Shown piece after piece: positions 17,874-26,541 of a stretch of DNA of 64,000 nt. The number at the start of each line of letters is the position of its first letter. The stretch's first letter is position 1. Origin of the DNA: Rheinheimera sp. SA_1 (GTDB lineage: Bacteria > Pseudomonadota > Gammaproteobacteria > Enterobacterales > Alteromonadaceae); NCBI RefSeq assembly GCF_001669775.1, contig NZ_LXWK01000016.1, forward strand, positions 248,001-312,000, given 5' to 3'. The notes beneath the pieces were generated by a model that was not told the origin of the DNA, made no database searches, and worked only from the letters and a program-made list of their open reading frames with translations. Position numbers and translations under genes: made by a program.

Positions 17874-17890
17874 CTTAAAGAAAACTTAAG
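17874..17890 (-). promoter_or_regulatory. PmrA-type operator at the head of the ten-gene operon
   Basis: Read on the minus strand: CTTAAG, five bases (TTTTC), TTTAAG, one mismatch from the perfect direct repeat and within the YTTAAK-N5-YTTAAK consensus. It lies 47 bp before the thermostable-hemolysin-family gene. Since the operon encodes the PmrA-like regulator, the site implies positive autoregulation. A clear -10 is not visible. Confidence 0.7.
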
Positions 17891-17964
17891 GTTTGAAAAT
17901 GGTTTTTGGATTGGAGTGATGTAATCTGGTTAGGGCAGGAATTTGGCTCGATACCAACCTACAT

Positions 17965-18855
17965 CTAAGACTTCCCCGCCCTTACCAAATCGCCCTGCCG
18001 GTTAAAGATCCAGGCCGGAGAACCAAGTAGTTGTAACGCTTGCTGTAGCTCTGCCCCGTGCAGTGCAGTTTTCGGGTGAAAACTGGTGTCGAGCAGCAAT
18101 AACCAGCGTTTAGGTTGCTGCGGGTAATTTTTCGGGCTGAGATGGATATGCAATCCCTGATAGCGCGGTCCTACCGCCTTCCAGCCTTGTTGTACTTCAA
18201 ACACATAACTGCTTTTATCGTCAATATGCAAAAAATTGGCTTGTTGCAGTGACGTCAGGACTGATTTTGGCTGAATGTTTACCAACACGATGCTGTGACT
18301 GTTGCTGATTAAACCAGAGAGTTGGTCCGGATCCATCGCTGGTGTAGCTTCTGGCGTCACAAAATGCTGATGCCATGACCCTAAAGCATCGCTTAACTCC
18401 AGTGCCGTGTAGTTATTGCTATATTGTTCGGCCAAATCGACAATAGCATCGCGGTCGTTGCAGTCCGGCGTGCTCACAGCAGCAGCTTGGGTCAGATTGG
18501 CGAATTTTTCGTTTTCCTGCAGTAAATTAAACAACTGCACCGACGTCATATTTAATTTTTTTTGCAACAATGACTGCAACGACCCGGTATCTGCATCAGC
18601 AATTACAGTTGGTAAATATTGCAAAACATCAGCCGCACAATTCTTGGCAAGCGCCTCAATTTGCGGCTGATATTTGAGCACTGTGACGGCATTTTTTAAG
18701 GTTCTGATCTCTGCCGTGGTTAAAGTGGCAGTGCGCCCTTGTGCCTTGCCTACCGTCAGCAGCATGGCAAGCAGCAACATCGATCCATAAACAAAACGAC
18801 CATCACTGCCCAAAAAACGACAATTGCGACTGCGATAACGAGGAAGAATTAACAT
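17965..18855 (-). CDS. Exported protein of unknown function
   Basis: A 296-residue protein with a long N-terminus and a hydrophobic signal segment (MLLLAMLLTVGKAQG, about 26-40), probably exported. The helical middle region (40-170) contains two lone cysteines (CAADVLQY and TPDCNDRD). The C-terminal half looks like a small alpha/beta domain (SHSIVLVNIQPKSV, then YQGLHIHLSPKN, then WLLLLDTSFHP and AWIFNRQGDLVR), which loosely resembles a thioredoxin-like or surface-recognition fold; I do not recognise the family. It lies on the same strand as the ten-gene operon but upstream of that operon's regulatory site. The 18856-19115 gap to the divergent gene shows no clear regulatory element. Confidence 0.7.
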   Translation of the reverse strand: MLILPRYRSRNCRFLGSDGRFVYGSMLLLAMLLTVGKAQGRTATLTTAEIRTLKNAVTVLKYQPQIEALAKNCAADVLQYLPTVIADADTGSLQSLLQKKLNMTSVQLFNLLQENEKFANLTQAAAVSTPDCNDRDAIVDLAEQYSNNYTALELSDALGSWHQHFVTPEATPAMDPDQLSGLISNSHSIVLVNIQPKSVLTSLQQANFLHIDDKSSYVFEVQQGWKAVGPRYQGLHIHLSPKNYPQQPKRWLLLLDTSFHPKTALHGAELQQALQLLGSPAWIFNRQGDLVRAGKS

Positions 18856-19115
18856 CTGCTTGTCCCTGATTCAATAAGCTACATACCATAAACTTAACAG
18901 TTTAATCACCAACAGGAAACAGATAACTACAGTGCATCTGCAACGGTCTTACTCCACCACGGTAATGCGCAGAACAGACTTTATGCCAGAAATGATTTCA
19001 GCTATCGTAACAAGCACTTAAAGTAGCGATTCAGCTGCGGTAAATTCAATATGCAGCACTGTGCTACTTCATGCTTGCAGTTGGAAGTTTTGAATATACA
19101 AATTCTGAGGTTTAT

Positions 19116-20618
19116 ATGCGTCTGTTTGTGGCAAGTCTGGTCACTGTGTTCGGTTTAGTAAGTCAGTCCAGTGTCGCCAATCCGCAATCGGCGGTATTTA
19201 GCAGCGATTTTGAAAGCAATAATCAGCATTTTAATATTTTGTCCGGCTGCCAAATCAGCCGTGAAGTAGCCCGTCTTGGCCAAGGTGGTTTGTTGTGTGA
19301 GCGTGGTAATGCTTCACTGATCAGCCGTTATCCGGTGTCGGAGCTTGGGTTATTAGAATTATGGGTCAAACCATTAAGCAATCAGACCAGTTACCGGATT
19401 AATATCCTGACGTCACCCTCGGTGCGCGTCGATAGTCAGTGGCAGCAAGTGGGTCTGATTGAAAACGCGGCCGGCGCCACCGATTATCTGGCGCATCGCA
19501 TCTCCATTGACGACCCAGGCCGCAAATTTATCCGCATAGATATTGAATCGGTGAACGGTCAGCTGGCGCTGGATGATTTTGTGCTGGATCGGATTTTGCT
19601 CGATACCGCTTTGCAAAAAAATGAGCAGAAGATTATCAGTGGCATTCTTGATCAGCTAAAAACCAACAAAAACTACGATGTGCAGGCTGAATCTTTCAGA
19701 GCACTGGGCAAAAATTACGCCGCTCAGCTGGACAGTCAGCGCCAGTATCTCGAATACGCCAACGCCATTTATTCCAGTATCACCTTTGTGCTGGCGAGTT
19801 CCGAGCGCAATAAAATGTCCAATCCAATGGCTTATGCTTCGTTTCGAACCATCTTAGCTGATGCTAAACGTGTGGCGTCGCCGCTGCAGCAAGCGCGGCT
19901 CAATTCAATGGTTAAACCTTTTGGTGATTTAGTGACTGCCACTTTAACCGTGGTCAGCGCCGGTACTTATGCCGCTTTTGCTGAACCATTTAAGTCCTTT
20001 TTGGCCAGTACCTTTGACCGCTCCAACTATGAAAATGCCGATTTAAACCGCAAAGACCGCAAGTTTGCCGAAGAAAACGGGCTGAAAGTGTATGAAAAAG
20101 CGGAAACTTTTTTATCTGAGCTGGAAAAAGAACTGCTGCAAGTCAGCACACTTGATGCTGAGCTACAACTGATGTTGCGTAACGTCGAAGTGTTTCGAAA
20201 AGATCTCGACAAACACCTGCGTGATTACCTGCAACACGGTGGTATGGCGCGCACTCAGGAAAATTACAGCAAGGTGATGAGCAAAGAAGAAAGTAATCGT
20301 CAGCAAATCGCCGAACTGGTCAGCAATCATGTCACCAATAAAGCGCAAGGCTACCTCGCCAGCGAAAACACCACCGAGCTGGTGCAATATATGCTGAAAA
20401 CCTCTGAGCAACTGGATGGCATGCAGGAATTTAAAGAACGTTTTAACCAGATCACCGCGTCTGCCATTACCTTCTACGACCGTTTTGAACGCTCGATTTC
20501 GCCAGAGCAAAACCCCTTTACTGATCCCAAAGATAAAGCCGCCTGGGAGCAGCATGCGAAAAAAGCCCGGACTTATATTCAGCAGTCGAAAGAAGGCTTT
20601 AGTAAGGCCTATATGTAA
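19116..20618 (+). CDS. Exported coiled-coil-rich protein of unknown function
   Basis: A 500-residue exported protein. The start is the ATG at 19116, behind TGAGG; a frame extension to 19071 lacks a ribosome-binding site. The signal peptide ends near SSVANP. Residues 25-170 look like a beta-sandwich, jelly-roll type (FSSDFESNNQHFNI, LLELWVKPLS, RISIDDPGRKF), reminiscent of carbohydrate-binding or laminin-G-like modules. The remainder is long charged helices likely to form coiled coils (KVYEKAETFLSELEKELL and following). A two-cysteine pair (GCQISRE, GLLCERG) probably forms a disulfide. I know no function. It is a single-gene unit. Confidence 0.74.
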   Translation: MRLFVASLVTVFGLVSQSSVANPQSAVFSSDFESNNQHFNILSGCQISREVARLGQGGLLCERGNASLISRYPVSELGLLELWVKPLSNQTSYRINILTSPSVRVDSQWQQVGLIENAAGATDYLAHRISIDDPGRKFIRIDIESVNGQLALDDFVLDRILLDTALQKNEQKIISGILDQLKTNKNYDVQAESFRALGKNYAAQLDSQRQYLEYANAIYSSITFVLASSERNKMSNPMAYASFRTILADAKRVASPLQQARLNSMVKPFGDLVTATLTVVSAGTYAAFAEPFKSFLASTFDRSNYENADLNRKDRKFAEENGLKVYEKAETFLSELEKELLQVSTLDAELQLMLRNVEVFRKDLDKHLRDYLQHGGMARTQENYSKVMSKEESNRQQIAELVSNHVTNKAQGYLASENTTELVQYMLKTSEQLDGMQEFKERFNQITASAITFYDRFERSISPEQNPFTDPKDKAAWEQHAKKARTYIQQSKEGFSKAYM

Positions 20619-20644
20619 GTGCGATGGCGCTATGCTTATCGCAC
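20619..20644. repeat. Short hairpin immediately after the coiled-coil gene
   Basis: GTGCGAT, 12 bases, ATCGCAC: a perfect 7-bp stem starting one base after the stop codon. It is not followed by a clean T run, so it may be a REP-like palindrome or an mRNA 3'-end stabiliser rather than a terminator. Confidence 0.5.
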
Positions 20645-20690
20645 CTACGTTTAAATTAACTTTTTGTTTTCAATGGAAAAATATAAAAAC

Positions 20691-20786
20691 GTAGGGCGGA
20701 CTCAACGAAGTTAGTCCGCCGTTAGGTACCCAAATTGCCTGTGTTCATCCGGCGCACTACCGCTGCCGCGGTGAGTGACGCCCTAC
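20691..20786. repeat. Interspersed repeat with inverted ends, copy 1
   Basis: A 96-bp element that begins GTAGGGCG and ends CGCCCTAC. Inside, GGCGGACT pairs with AGTCCGCC across a short loop, and the right arm reads GGCGCACTACCGCTG, then CGCGGTGAGTGACGCCCTAC. A second copy lies at 56727-56836 with the same ends and nearly identical right arm. It has no coding capacity, which fits a REP/MITE-like intergenic element. Confidence 0.75.
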
Positions 20787-20865
20787 ATAAATCTATGAAA
20801 ATAGGTTTTAATCTTGTCACCAAAATCTGGCATCATTTGGTTTTCCAAAGAACCTGTGTTGCCTG

Positions 20866-22053
20866 ATGCCTCAACTCTCTTTACTGCAAATCTTTTTTAT
20901 TTTTTTAAAACTTGGCTGTACCAGCTTTGGTGGCCCTATTGCCCATCTTGGGTTTTTCCGGCAGGAATTTGTGCAAAAACGCCGTTGGCTGGATGACGCA
21001 GCTTATGCTGAGCTGGTGGCGTTATGTCAGTTTTTACCGGGACCGGCCAGTAGTCAGCTGGGTATGGCGCTGGGCTTTATGCAATCAAGAGTTGCTGGCG
21101 CCATTGCAGCATGGTTGGGTTTTACGCTGCCATCGGCTTTGTTATTAGGCGTATTGGCTTATGCGGTGGCTGATGGTTTTAATATATCGCCTTGGTTGGC
21201 CGGATTAAAAATTGTGGCAGTGGCCGTAGTGGCGCAGGCACTTTGGGGTATGAGCCGCACTTTAGTGAATAGCTTGCCACAGTTGATGCTGGTGACCCTT
21301 GCTGCCTTAATTAGCTTATTCAGCCCTGGGGTATTTACTCAGATTGCCATCATTGCCGGTGCGGCTTTCATTGGCTGGTGGTATCCACGTCCTGCTTTTA
21401 AGATCACAACATCTACCTCCAGCCAGGAAATAACACGCACTTTCACACCAGCACAACAACGGTTGAGTATCAGCTGTGCCCTGTTGTTCACTGGTTTGCT
21501 GGTCGCGCTCCCGTTGCTGGCTGCTTTCTCCACTGAACTCATGATCGTCGACAGTTTTTACCGCGCCGGCGCTTTGGTATTTGGCGGTGGTCATGTGGTG
21601 TTGCCGCTATTGGAAGCGGAAATGTTGACGCAAGGACTGGTCAGTAAAAACGAGTTTGTCGCAGCCTATGGCGCAGCGCAGGCCGTACCAGGCCCGCTGT
21701 TTACCATCGCCAGTTATTTAGGAGTTGCCGCCAGTGTGGATCAGGCGCCGTTATTGAATGGTGTACTGGCCACCATCGCGATATTTTTGCCGGGATTTTT
21801 ATTGCTTTTGGCCGTATTGCCATGGTGGCAGCAACTAAGACTATACCCTGCAGTACAGCGCGCCGTGTCCGGTATCAATGCGGCAGTGGTTGGTATTTTG
21901 CTCGCGGCATGGTATGACCCGGTGTTAACTTCCGCCATTGATAACTGGCAAACTGCAGTCGTGGCGGTATTCGCCACGGTATTTCTGATGGCAGGGCGGC
22001 AACCAGCCTGGCGGTTGGTGATTTTATGTTTGCTGATCAGCCCTTGGCTTTGA
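20866..22053 (+). CDS. chrA: Chromate efflux transporter ChrA
   Basis: Inner-membrane protein of 395 residues in two homologous CHR halves, normal for long-chain ChrA proteins that export chromate using the proton gradient. The N-terminal half starts FLKLGCTSFGGPIAHLGFFR, followed by LCQFLPGPASSQLGMALG (signature). The C-terminal half repeats this as FYRAGALVFGGGHVVLPLLE and AYGAAQAVPGPLFTIASYLG. About ten membrane segments are visible. The start lacks a strong ribosome-binding site. Ends converge with the LysR gene 26 bp away. Chromate is the family substrate; in environmental bacteria sulfate or other oxyanions are possible. Confidence 0.93.
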   Translation: MPQLSLLQIFFIFLKLGCTSFGGPIAHLGFFRQEFVQKRRWLDDAAYAELVALCQFLPGPASSQLGMALGFMQSRVAGAIAAWLGFTLPSALLLGVLAYAVADGFNISPWLAGLKIVAVAVVAQALWGMSRTLVNSLPQLMLVTLAALISLFSPGVFTQIAIIAGAAFIGWWYPRPAFKITTSTSSQEITRTFTPAQQRLSISCALLFTGLLVALPLLAAFSTELMIVDSFYRAGALVFGGGHVVLPLLEAEMLTQGLVSKNEFVAAYGAAQAVPGPLFTIASYLGVAASVDQAPLLNGVLATIAIFLPGFLLLLAVLPWWQQLRLYPAVQRAVSGINAAVVGILLAAWYDPVLTSAIDNWQTAVVAVFATVFLMAGRQPAWRLVILCLLISPWL

Positions 22054-22078
22054 TAAATCTCAACTGACGATAAACTTG

Positions 22079-22930
22079 CTAATCGCGGCTCGCCAACGAC
22101 TGTTTTTTCGCCACCTCACACAAGGTTTTCACTGCGGTTTGGTGTTGCAAATCTTTACTAAACGCCAGCACCAATTCCCGCTCTGCCAGTGGCAGTTGCA
22201 ATGGCCGGATCTGCATCTCTGCCCGGTTACGATGGCTTTCAAAGGCCGGTAGTAAAGCGCAGCCAATGCCGGCACCAACTAAACCAATAGCATATTCGAT
22301 AGTATGAATATTGGCGCGAATATCGGCTTTAATATTCTGCCGGTTCAGCGCGGTTTGCAGCTGGTCCCAAGCATCACATGGTGTGCGTTTAATCAGCGGT
22401 AACTTTTTAAAATCTTCCAGCGAAATTTCAGCTTTGGCGCACAGCGGATGCAACGCCGGAATAGCCAGCAAATAAGCGTCGCTCCACAAATGTTGATACT
22501 GTTCCCCGGCTTTGAGCTGCCGAATATTAATGATCCGAGCATCACAAGGTTCGTCCGGTTCGACTAAGTGCAGCTCCAGACCCGGCAGTTGGCTATGAAA
22601 TTCCTTTAAAATCTGACTCATCCGCTCAACACCTAATGCCCGCACTAAACCCAGTCGAAACTGCAGTCGTTTTGGCGGTTTGCTGAATGAAGCTTTGACC
22701 GCCTGCAACTGGCTGATAATTTGACTCGCCTGGCTGTACAGGCGTTCGCCCTCTTCGGTTGGTTTGACGCCTTTGGGCAAGCGAATAAACAAACTGCAAT
22801 TAAGTTCGGTCTCGAGCTGCAACAACGCCGCCGACACTGATGGCTGCGCCACTAAGCAATGCCGGGCAGCTGCACTGATGCTGCCTTGTTCAAAAACCGC
22901 GACAAAATACCCCAACTGACGTGTATCCAT
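22079..22930 (-). CDS. LysR-family transcriptional regulator, divergent from gcdH
   Basis: DNA-binding regulator of 283 residues: an N-terminal winged helix-turn-helix ([24 protein letters not shown], recognition helix around [10 protein letters not shown]) and a LysR substrate-binding domain (about 88-280). It is transcribed away from the glutaryl-CoA dehydrogenase gene, with a 96-bp shared promoter region (22931-23026). This layout is typical for LysR genes that control gcdH, with an acyl-CoA or dicarboxylate metabolite as probable effector. The effector and operator are not identifiable here. Confidence 0.9.
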   Translation of the reverse strand: MDTRQLGYFVAVFEQGSISAAARHCLVAQPSVSAALLQLETELNCSLFIRLPKGVKPTEEGERLYSQASQIISQLQAVKASFSKPPKRLQFRLGLVRALGVERMSQILKEFHSQLPGLELHLVEPDEPCDARIINIRQLKAGEQYQHLWSDAYLLAIPALHPLCAKAEISLEDFKKLPLIKRTPCDAWDQLQTALNRQNIKADIRANIHTIEYAIGLVGAGIGCALLPAFESHRNRAEMQIRPLQLPLAERELVLAFSKDLQHQTAVKTLCEVAKKQSLASRD

Positions 22931-23026
22931 AGCTATTATCTATACCAGCAACAGGTTGTATATGATTTAACTTTATACGCAGCCTTCATAAGATGGCAAT
23001 CAGAATCACAGAGGCGAACCACCACC

Positions 23027-24202
23027 ATGAGCAAAACCGCATTTAACTGGCAAGACCCATTTGCATTCAATACTTTACTGACCGAAGAAGAACGGATGAT
23101 CCAACAAGCGGCGCAGGATTATTGCCAGGACCAGCTGATGCCGCGCATTCTGGAAGCCAATCGCCACGAACATTTTGATGCGGCCATTATGCAAGAGCTG
23201 GGTGCATTGGGCTTTTTAGGTGCGACTTTGCCCGAGCAATACGGTTGTGCTGGCATCAATTATGTCAGCTACGGTCTGATTGCGCGGGAAGTGGAACGGG
23301 TCGACAGCGGGTATCGCAGCGCCATGAGTGTGCAGTCATCGTTAGTGATGCACCCTATTTATACCTACGGCAGTGAAGCGCAGCGTCAAAAATATCTGCC
23401 AAAACTGGCCACCGGCGAATGGATTGGTTGTTTTGGTCTGACCGAACCGGATTCAGGCTCAGATCCAGCCAGTATGCGCACAGTAGCGAAAAAAATTGAC
23501 GGCGGATTTTTGCTATCGGGCGCCAAAATGTGGATCACCAACTCACCGATTGCCGATGTGTTTGTGGTTTGGGCCAAGCTAGATGGTGTTATTCGTGGTT
23601 TTATTCTGGAAAAAGGCATGAAAGGGTTAACTGCACCAAAAATTGAAGGCAAATTTTCGCTGCGTGCCTCGATTACCGGTGAAATTGTAATGGACGAAGT
23701 GGAAGTGCCGGAATCGCAGTTACTACCCAATGCCCAGGGTTTAGGTGGACCTTTTGGCTGTTTAAACAAAGCCCGTTACGGCATTGCCTGGGGTGCTTTG
23801 GGCGCCGCTGAATTCTGCTGGCACGCCGCCCGCCAATATACCCTCGATCGTCATCAGTTTGGTCGGCCACTCGCAGCAACCCAGCTCATTCAGAAAAAGC
23901 TCGCCGATATGCAAACCGACATCAGCCTGGGGTTATTAGGTTGTCTGCAGGCTGGCCGTTTAATGGATGCCGGTACTTTGCCGGTGGAAACCATCTCGTT
24001 GATTAAACGTAATTCCTGTGGCAAAGCGTTGGACATTGCACGCATCGCCCGCGATATGCATGGCGGCAACGGGATTGCCGACGAATACCATGTGATCCGC
24101 CATGTGATGAACCTCGAAGCGGTGAATACCTACGAAGGTACTCACGATGTGCATGCGCTGATTTTAGGGCGTGCCATGACTGGCTTGCAGGCATTTTGTT
24201 AA
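23027..24202 (+). CDS. gcdH: Glutaryl-CoA dehydrogenase
   Basis: FAD-dependent oxidative decarboxylation of glutaryl-CoA to crotonyl-CoA in lysine/tryptophan/glutarate breakdown. It has 391 residues, normal for the family. Signatures: [32 protein letters not shown], the [12 protein letters not shown] helix, [31 protein letters not shown], and the catalytic-base region [20 protein letters not shown], where the Glu in TYEGT is the base. The start is the ATG at 23027 with GAGGCG upstream; longer extensions would run into the LysR gene. A fused 2-oxoacid dehydrogenase E1 gene follows 98 bp downstream. Confidence 0.94.
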   Translation: MSKTAFNWQDPFAFNTLLTEEERMIQQAAQDYCQDQLMPRILEANRHEHFDAAIMQELGALGFLGATLPEQYGCAGINYVSYGLIAREVERVDSGYRSAMSVQSSLVMHPIYTYGSEAQRQKYLPKLATGEWIGCFGLTEPDSGSDPASMRTVAKKIDGGFLLSGAKMWITNSPIADVFVVWAKLDGVIRGFILEKGMKGLTAPKIEGKFSLRASITGEIVMDEVEVPESQLLPNAQGLGGPFGCLNKARYGIAWGALGAAEFCWHAARQYTLDRHQFGRPLAATQLIQKKLADMQTDISLGLLGCLQAGRLMDAGTLPVETISLIKRNSCGKALDIARIARDMHGGNGIADEYHVIRHVMNLEAVNTYEGTHDVHALILGRAMTGLQAFC

Positions 24203-24300
24203 CGACAGCCAGTCGCTGTGAAAACCCGTAAATCACAGATAACCAGCCGCGGCTTTAAAATACGTCGCGGCATGTCCAATAACAATAATAAAGGACCTGT

Positions 24301-26541
24301 ATGAGTAACTACGAACCCCACGCTTGGGCACTGTCATATTTTGAAAAATGCCGCAATGCGCTGTTGCCAACACCTTTGAATTTAGCGCCGGATCTCAGTG
24401 ACTCAGAACTCAATCAGCTGTTTTTGTCGATGCTCAGTAGCCGCTTATTAGATTTACGCTCAAGGTTATTACAAGCCAAAGGCCAGAGCTTTTACACCAT
24501 TGGCTCCAGTGGCCATGAAGCAAACGCGGCAGTTGCAGCGCAGTTACGCGTCACCGATCCGGCATTTTTGCATTATCGCAGCGGTGCCTTTTTTATTGAA
24601 CGCAGCAAACAATTACCTGGCAGCACACCGATTTATGATTTGTTATTGTCGTTTACTGCGTCCAGCGACGACCCGATTTCTGGTGGCCGCCATAAGGTAT
24701 TAGGGAGTCTGGCACTAGCCATTCCGCCACAAACCAGCACCATCGCTTCACATTTGCCCAAAGCGGTTGGTACTGCTTTTGCCATCGATTTAGCCAAACG
24801 GCTGCAGTTACCAGGACAATGGCCGAATGACGCTATTGCCCTTTGTAGTTTTGGTGATGCTTCGGCCAATCATTCGACTGCGCAAGGCGCGATTAACGCG
24901 GCCAGCTGGGCGGATTATCAGCATCTACCAGTACCGATATTATTTTTATGCGAAGACAACGGCCTCGGTATTTCCACGCCAACGCCTTGCGGCTGGATCC
25001 AGCATAGTTTAAGCCCGCATATGCAGACTTTCAGTGCCGATTCGCGCGATTTAAATCAGGTCAAGCTAGCCGCCCAAGCCGCTGCTACTTTTGTGCGCAC
25101 ACAGCGTAAACCTGCTTTACTACACTTGAAAACCTTCCGTTTATTTGGCCATGCTGGTGCCGATGCCGAAGTGGCATACCGGCGTAAACAACAAATTGAA
25201 GGCGAACTGGAACAAGACCCCTTGCTATACGCCAGTGCCTTGCTGCTGGCGCGTAATCTTCATACCCCAACCAGTCTGGCGCAGTGTGCCGAAACCTTGG
25301 ATCAACAAATTGCCCGGGTCGCTGATGCTGCCTGCAGCCGACCGAAGCTGACGTCAGCTGCTGCAGTGATGCACAGTATTATCCCAAAACCAAAACACCT
25401 GGCGCCATTACCAGCAAACGCGCCACGCGAAGAAGTGCTGAATTTTGATAAACATAATCTGGGCAAAGCCCAGCATATGGCCAAATTGATTAATTGGACC
25501 TTACACGAAGCCATGGCGCAATACCCGAATGCGGTGGTGCTGGGTGAAGACGTGGGTAAAAAAGGCGGTGTGTACAACGTGACAACACAGTTGGTGCAGC
25601 AATTTGGCATCAACCGGGTGCTGAATACCCTGCTCGACGAGCAAAGTATTCTCGGCCTGGCTATTGGTTTAGCGCAACAAGGTTTTTTGCCCATTCCGGA
25701 AATTCAGTTCTTAGCTTATGTCCATAATGCCGAAGATCAAATTCGCGGTGAAGCAGCCACTTTGCCGTTTTTCTCCAACGGCCAGTATCAGAATCCGATG
25801 GTGATCCGGATTGCCGGTTTGGGTTATCAACGCGGTTTTGGCGGTCATTTTCATAACGACAATTCGTTTGCAGTGTTTCGCGATATTCCAGGCATTTTGT
25901 TGTTTTGCCCTTCGAACGGCCATGACGCGGCATTATTGCTGCGCCAGGCGATCCAACTGGCCAAACAGCAACAGCGGTTGGTGATATTTTTAGAGCCGAT
26001 AGCACTTTATATGACCCGTGATTTACATCAACCAGGCGATAATTTATGGGCGCGCGAGTTACCAACTTTGGATACGCCGCTACCAGAACTTGGCGCTCCG
26101 GCGGTTTATCCGGCGACCGGCGATCCGCAACTGACCATTATCAGTTATGCCAACGGTTTGCACTTGAGCTTGCAGGCGCAACAACAGCTGGCCGTGCAAG
26201 GAATTGCGGTCACGGTATTGGATTTACGTTATCTGATCCCACTGGATATCGAAAAAATCATCCAGGCCCTGGGCGCACAACACAAAGTACTGATTGTCGA
26301 CGAGTGCCGCCGTCGTGGCTCGTTAAGCGAAGAATTGTTTACCGCCCTGCATGAAACCAAACCCGGCTTTTTTCAACTGCAACGGTTATGCGCTGAAGAC
26401 AGTTTTATTCCGCTCGGTGCTGCGGCTTACACCGTGCTGCCTTCGGTGGCGCAAATCATCGCGCACGCCAAACTTTTGTTACCGCAGGCTGCGCTTGCAA
26501 CATCCTCCACTAACACTGAGCTCAGCAAGGAACTGCCATGA
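24301..26541 (+). CDS. Fused 2-oxoacid dehydrogenase E1 (alpha and beta in one chain)
   Basis: Thiamine-diphosphate enzyme of 746 residues carrying both E1 subunits of a branched-chain-type 2-oxoacid dehydrogenase. Alpha part (about 1-370): FYTIGSSGHEANAAVAAQL, HYRSGAFF, and the ThDP motif FGDASANHSTAQGA leading to CEDNGLGIST. Beta part (about 385-740): LGEDVGKKGGVYNVT, LLDEQSILGLAIGLAQQG with the catalytic-site Glu, GGHFHNDNS, and the C-terminal transketolase domain (LRYLIPLD, VDECRRRGSLSEEL). Single-chain versions of the 2-oxoisovalerate type occur in marine bacteria. No E2 or E3 gene lies next to it. Adjacent gcdH hints at a glutarate/2-oxoadipate context, but the substrate is undetermined. 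It overlaps the next gene by 4 bases. Confidence 0.88.
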   Translation: MSNYEPHAWALSYFEKCRNALLPTPLNLAPDLSDSELNQLFLSMLSSRLLDLRSRLLQAKGQSFYTIGSSGHEANAAVAAQLRVTDPAFLHYRSGAFFIERSKQLPGSTPIYDLLLSFTASSDDPISGGRHKVLGSLALAIPPQTSTIASHLPKAVGTAFAIDLAKRLQLPGQWPNDAIALCSFGDASANHSTAQGAINAASWADYQHLPVPILFLCEDNGLGISTPTPCGWIQHSLSPHMQTFSADSRDLNQVKLAAQAAATFVRTQRKPALLHLKTFRLFGHAGADAEVAYRRKQQIEGELEQDPLLYASALLLARNLHTPTSLAQCAETLDQQIARVADAACSRPKLTSAAAVMHSIIPKPKHLAPLPANAPREEVLNFDKHNLGKAQHMAKLINWTLHEAMAQYPNAVVLGEDVGKKGGVYNVTTQLVQQFGINRVLNTLLDEQSILGLAIGLAQQGFLPIPEIQFLAYVHNAEDQIRGEAATLPFFSNGQYQNPMVIRIAGLGYQRGFGGHFHNDNSFAVFRDIPGILLFCPSNGHDAALLLRQAIQLAKQQQRLVIFLEPIALYMTRDLHQPGDNLWARELPTLDTPLPELGAPAVYPATGDPQLTIISYANGLHLSLQAQQQLAVQGIAVTVLDLRYLIPLDIEKIIQALGAQHKVLIVDECRRRGSLSEELFTALHETKPGFFQLQRLCAEDSFIPLGAAAYTVLPSVAQIIAHAKLLLPQAALATSSTNTELSKELP

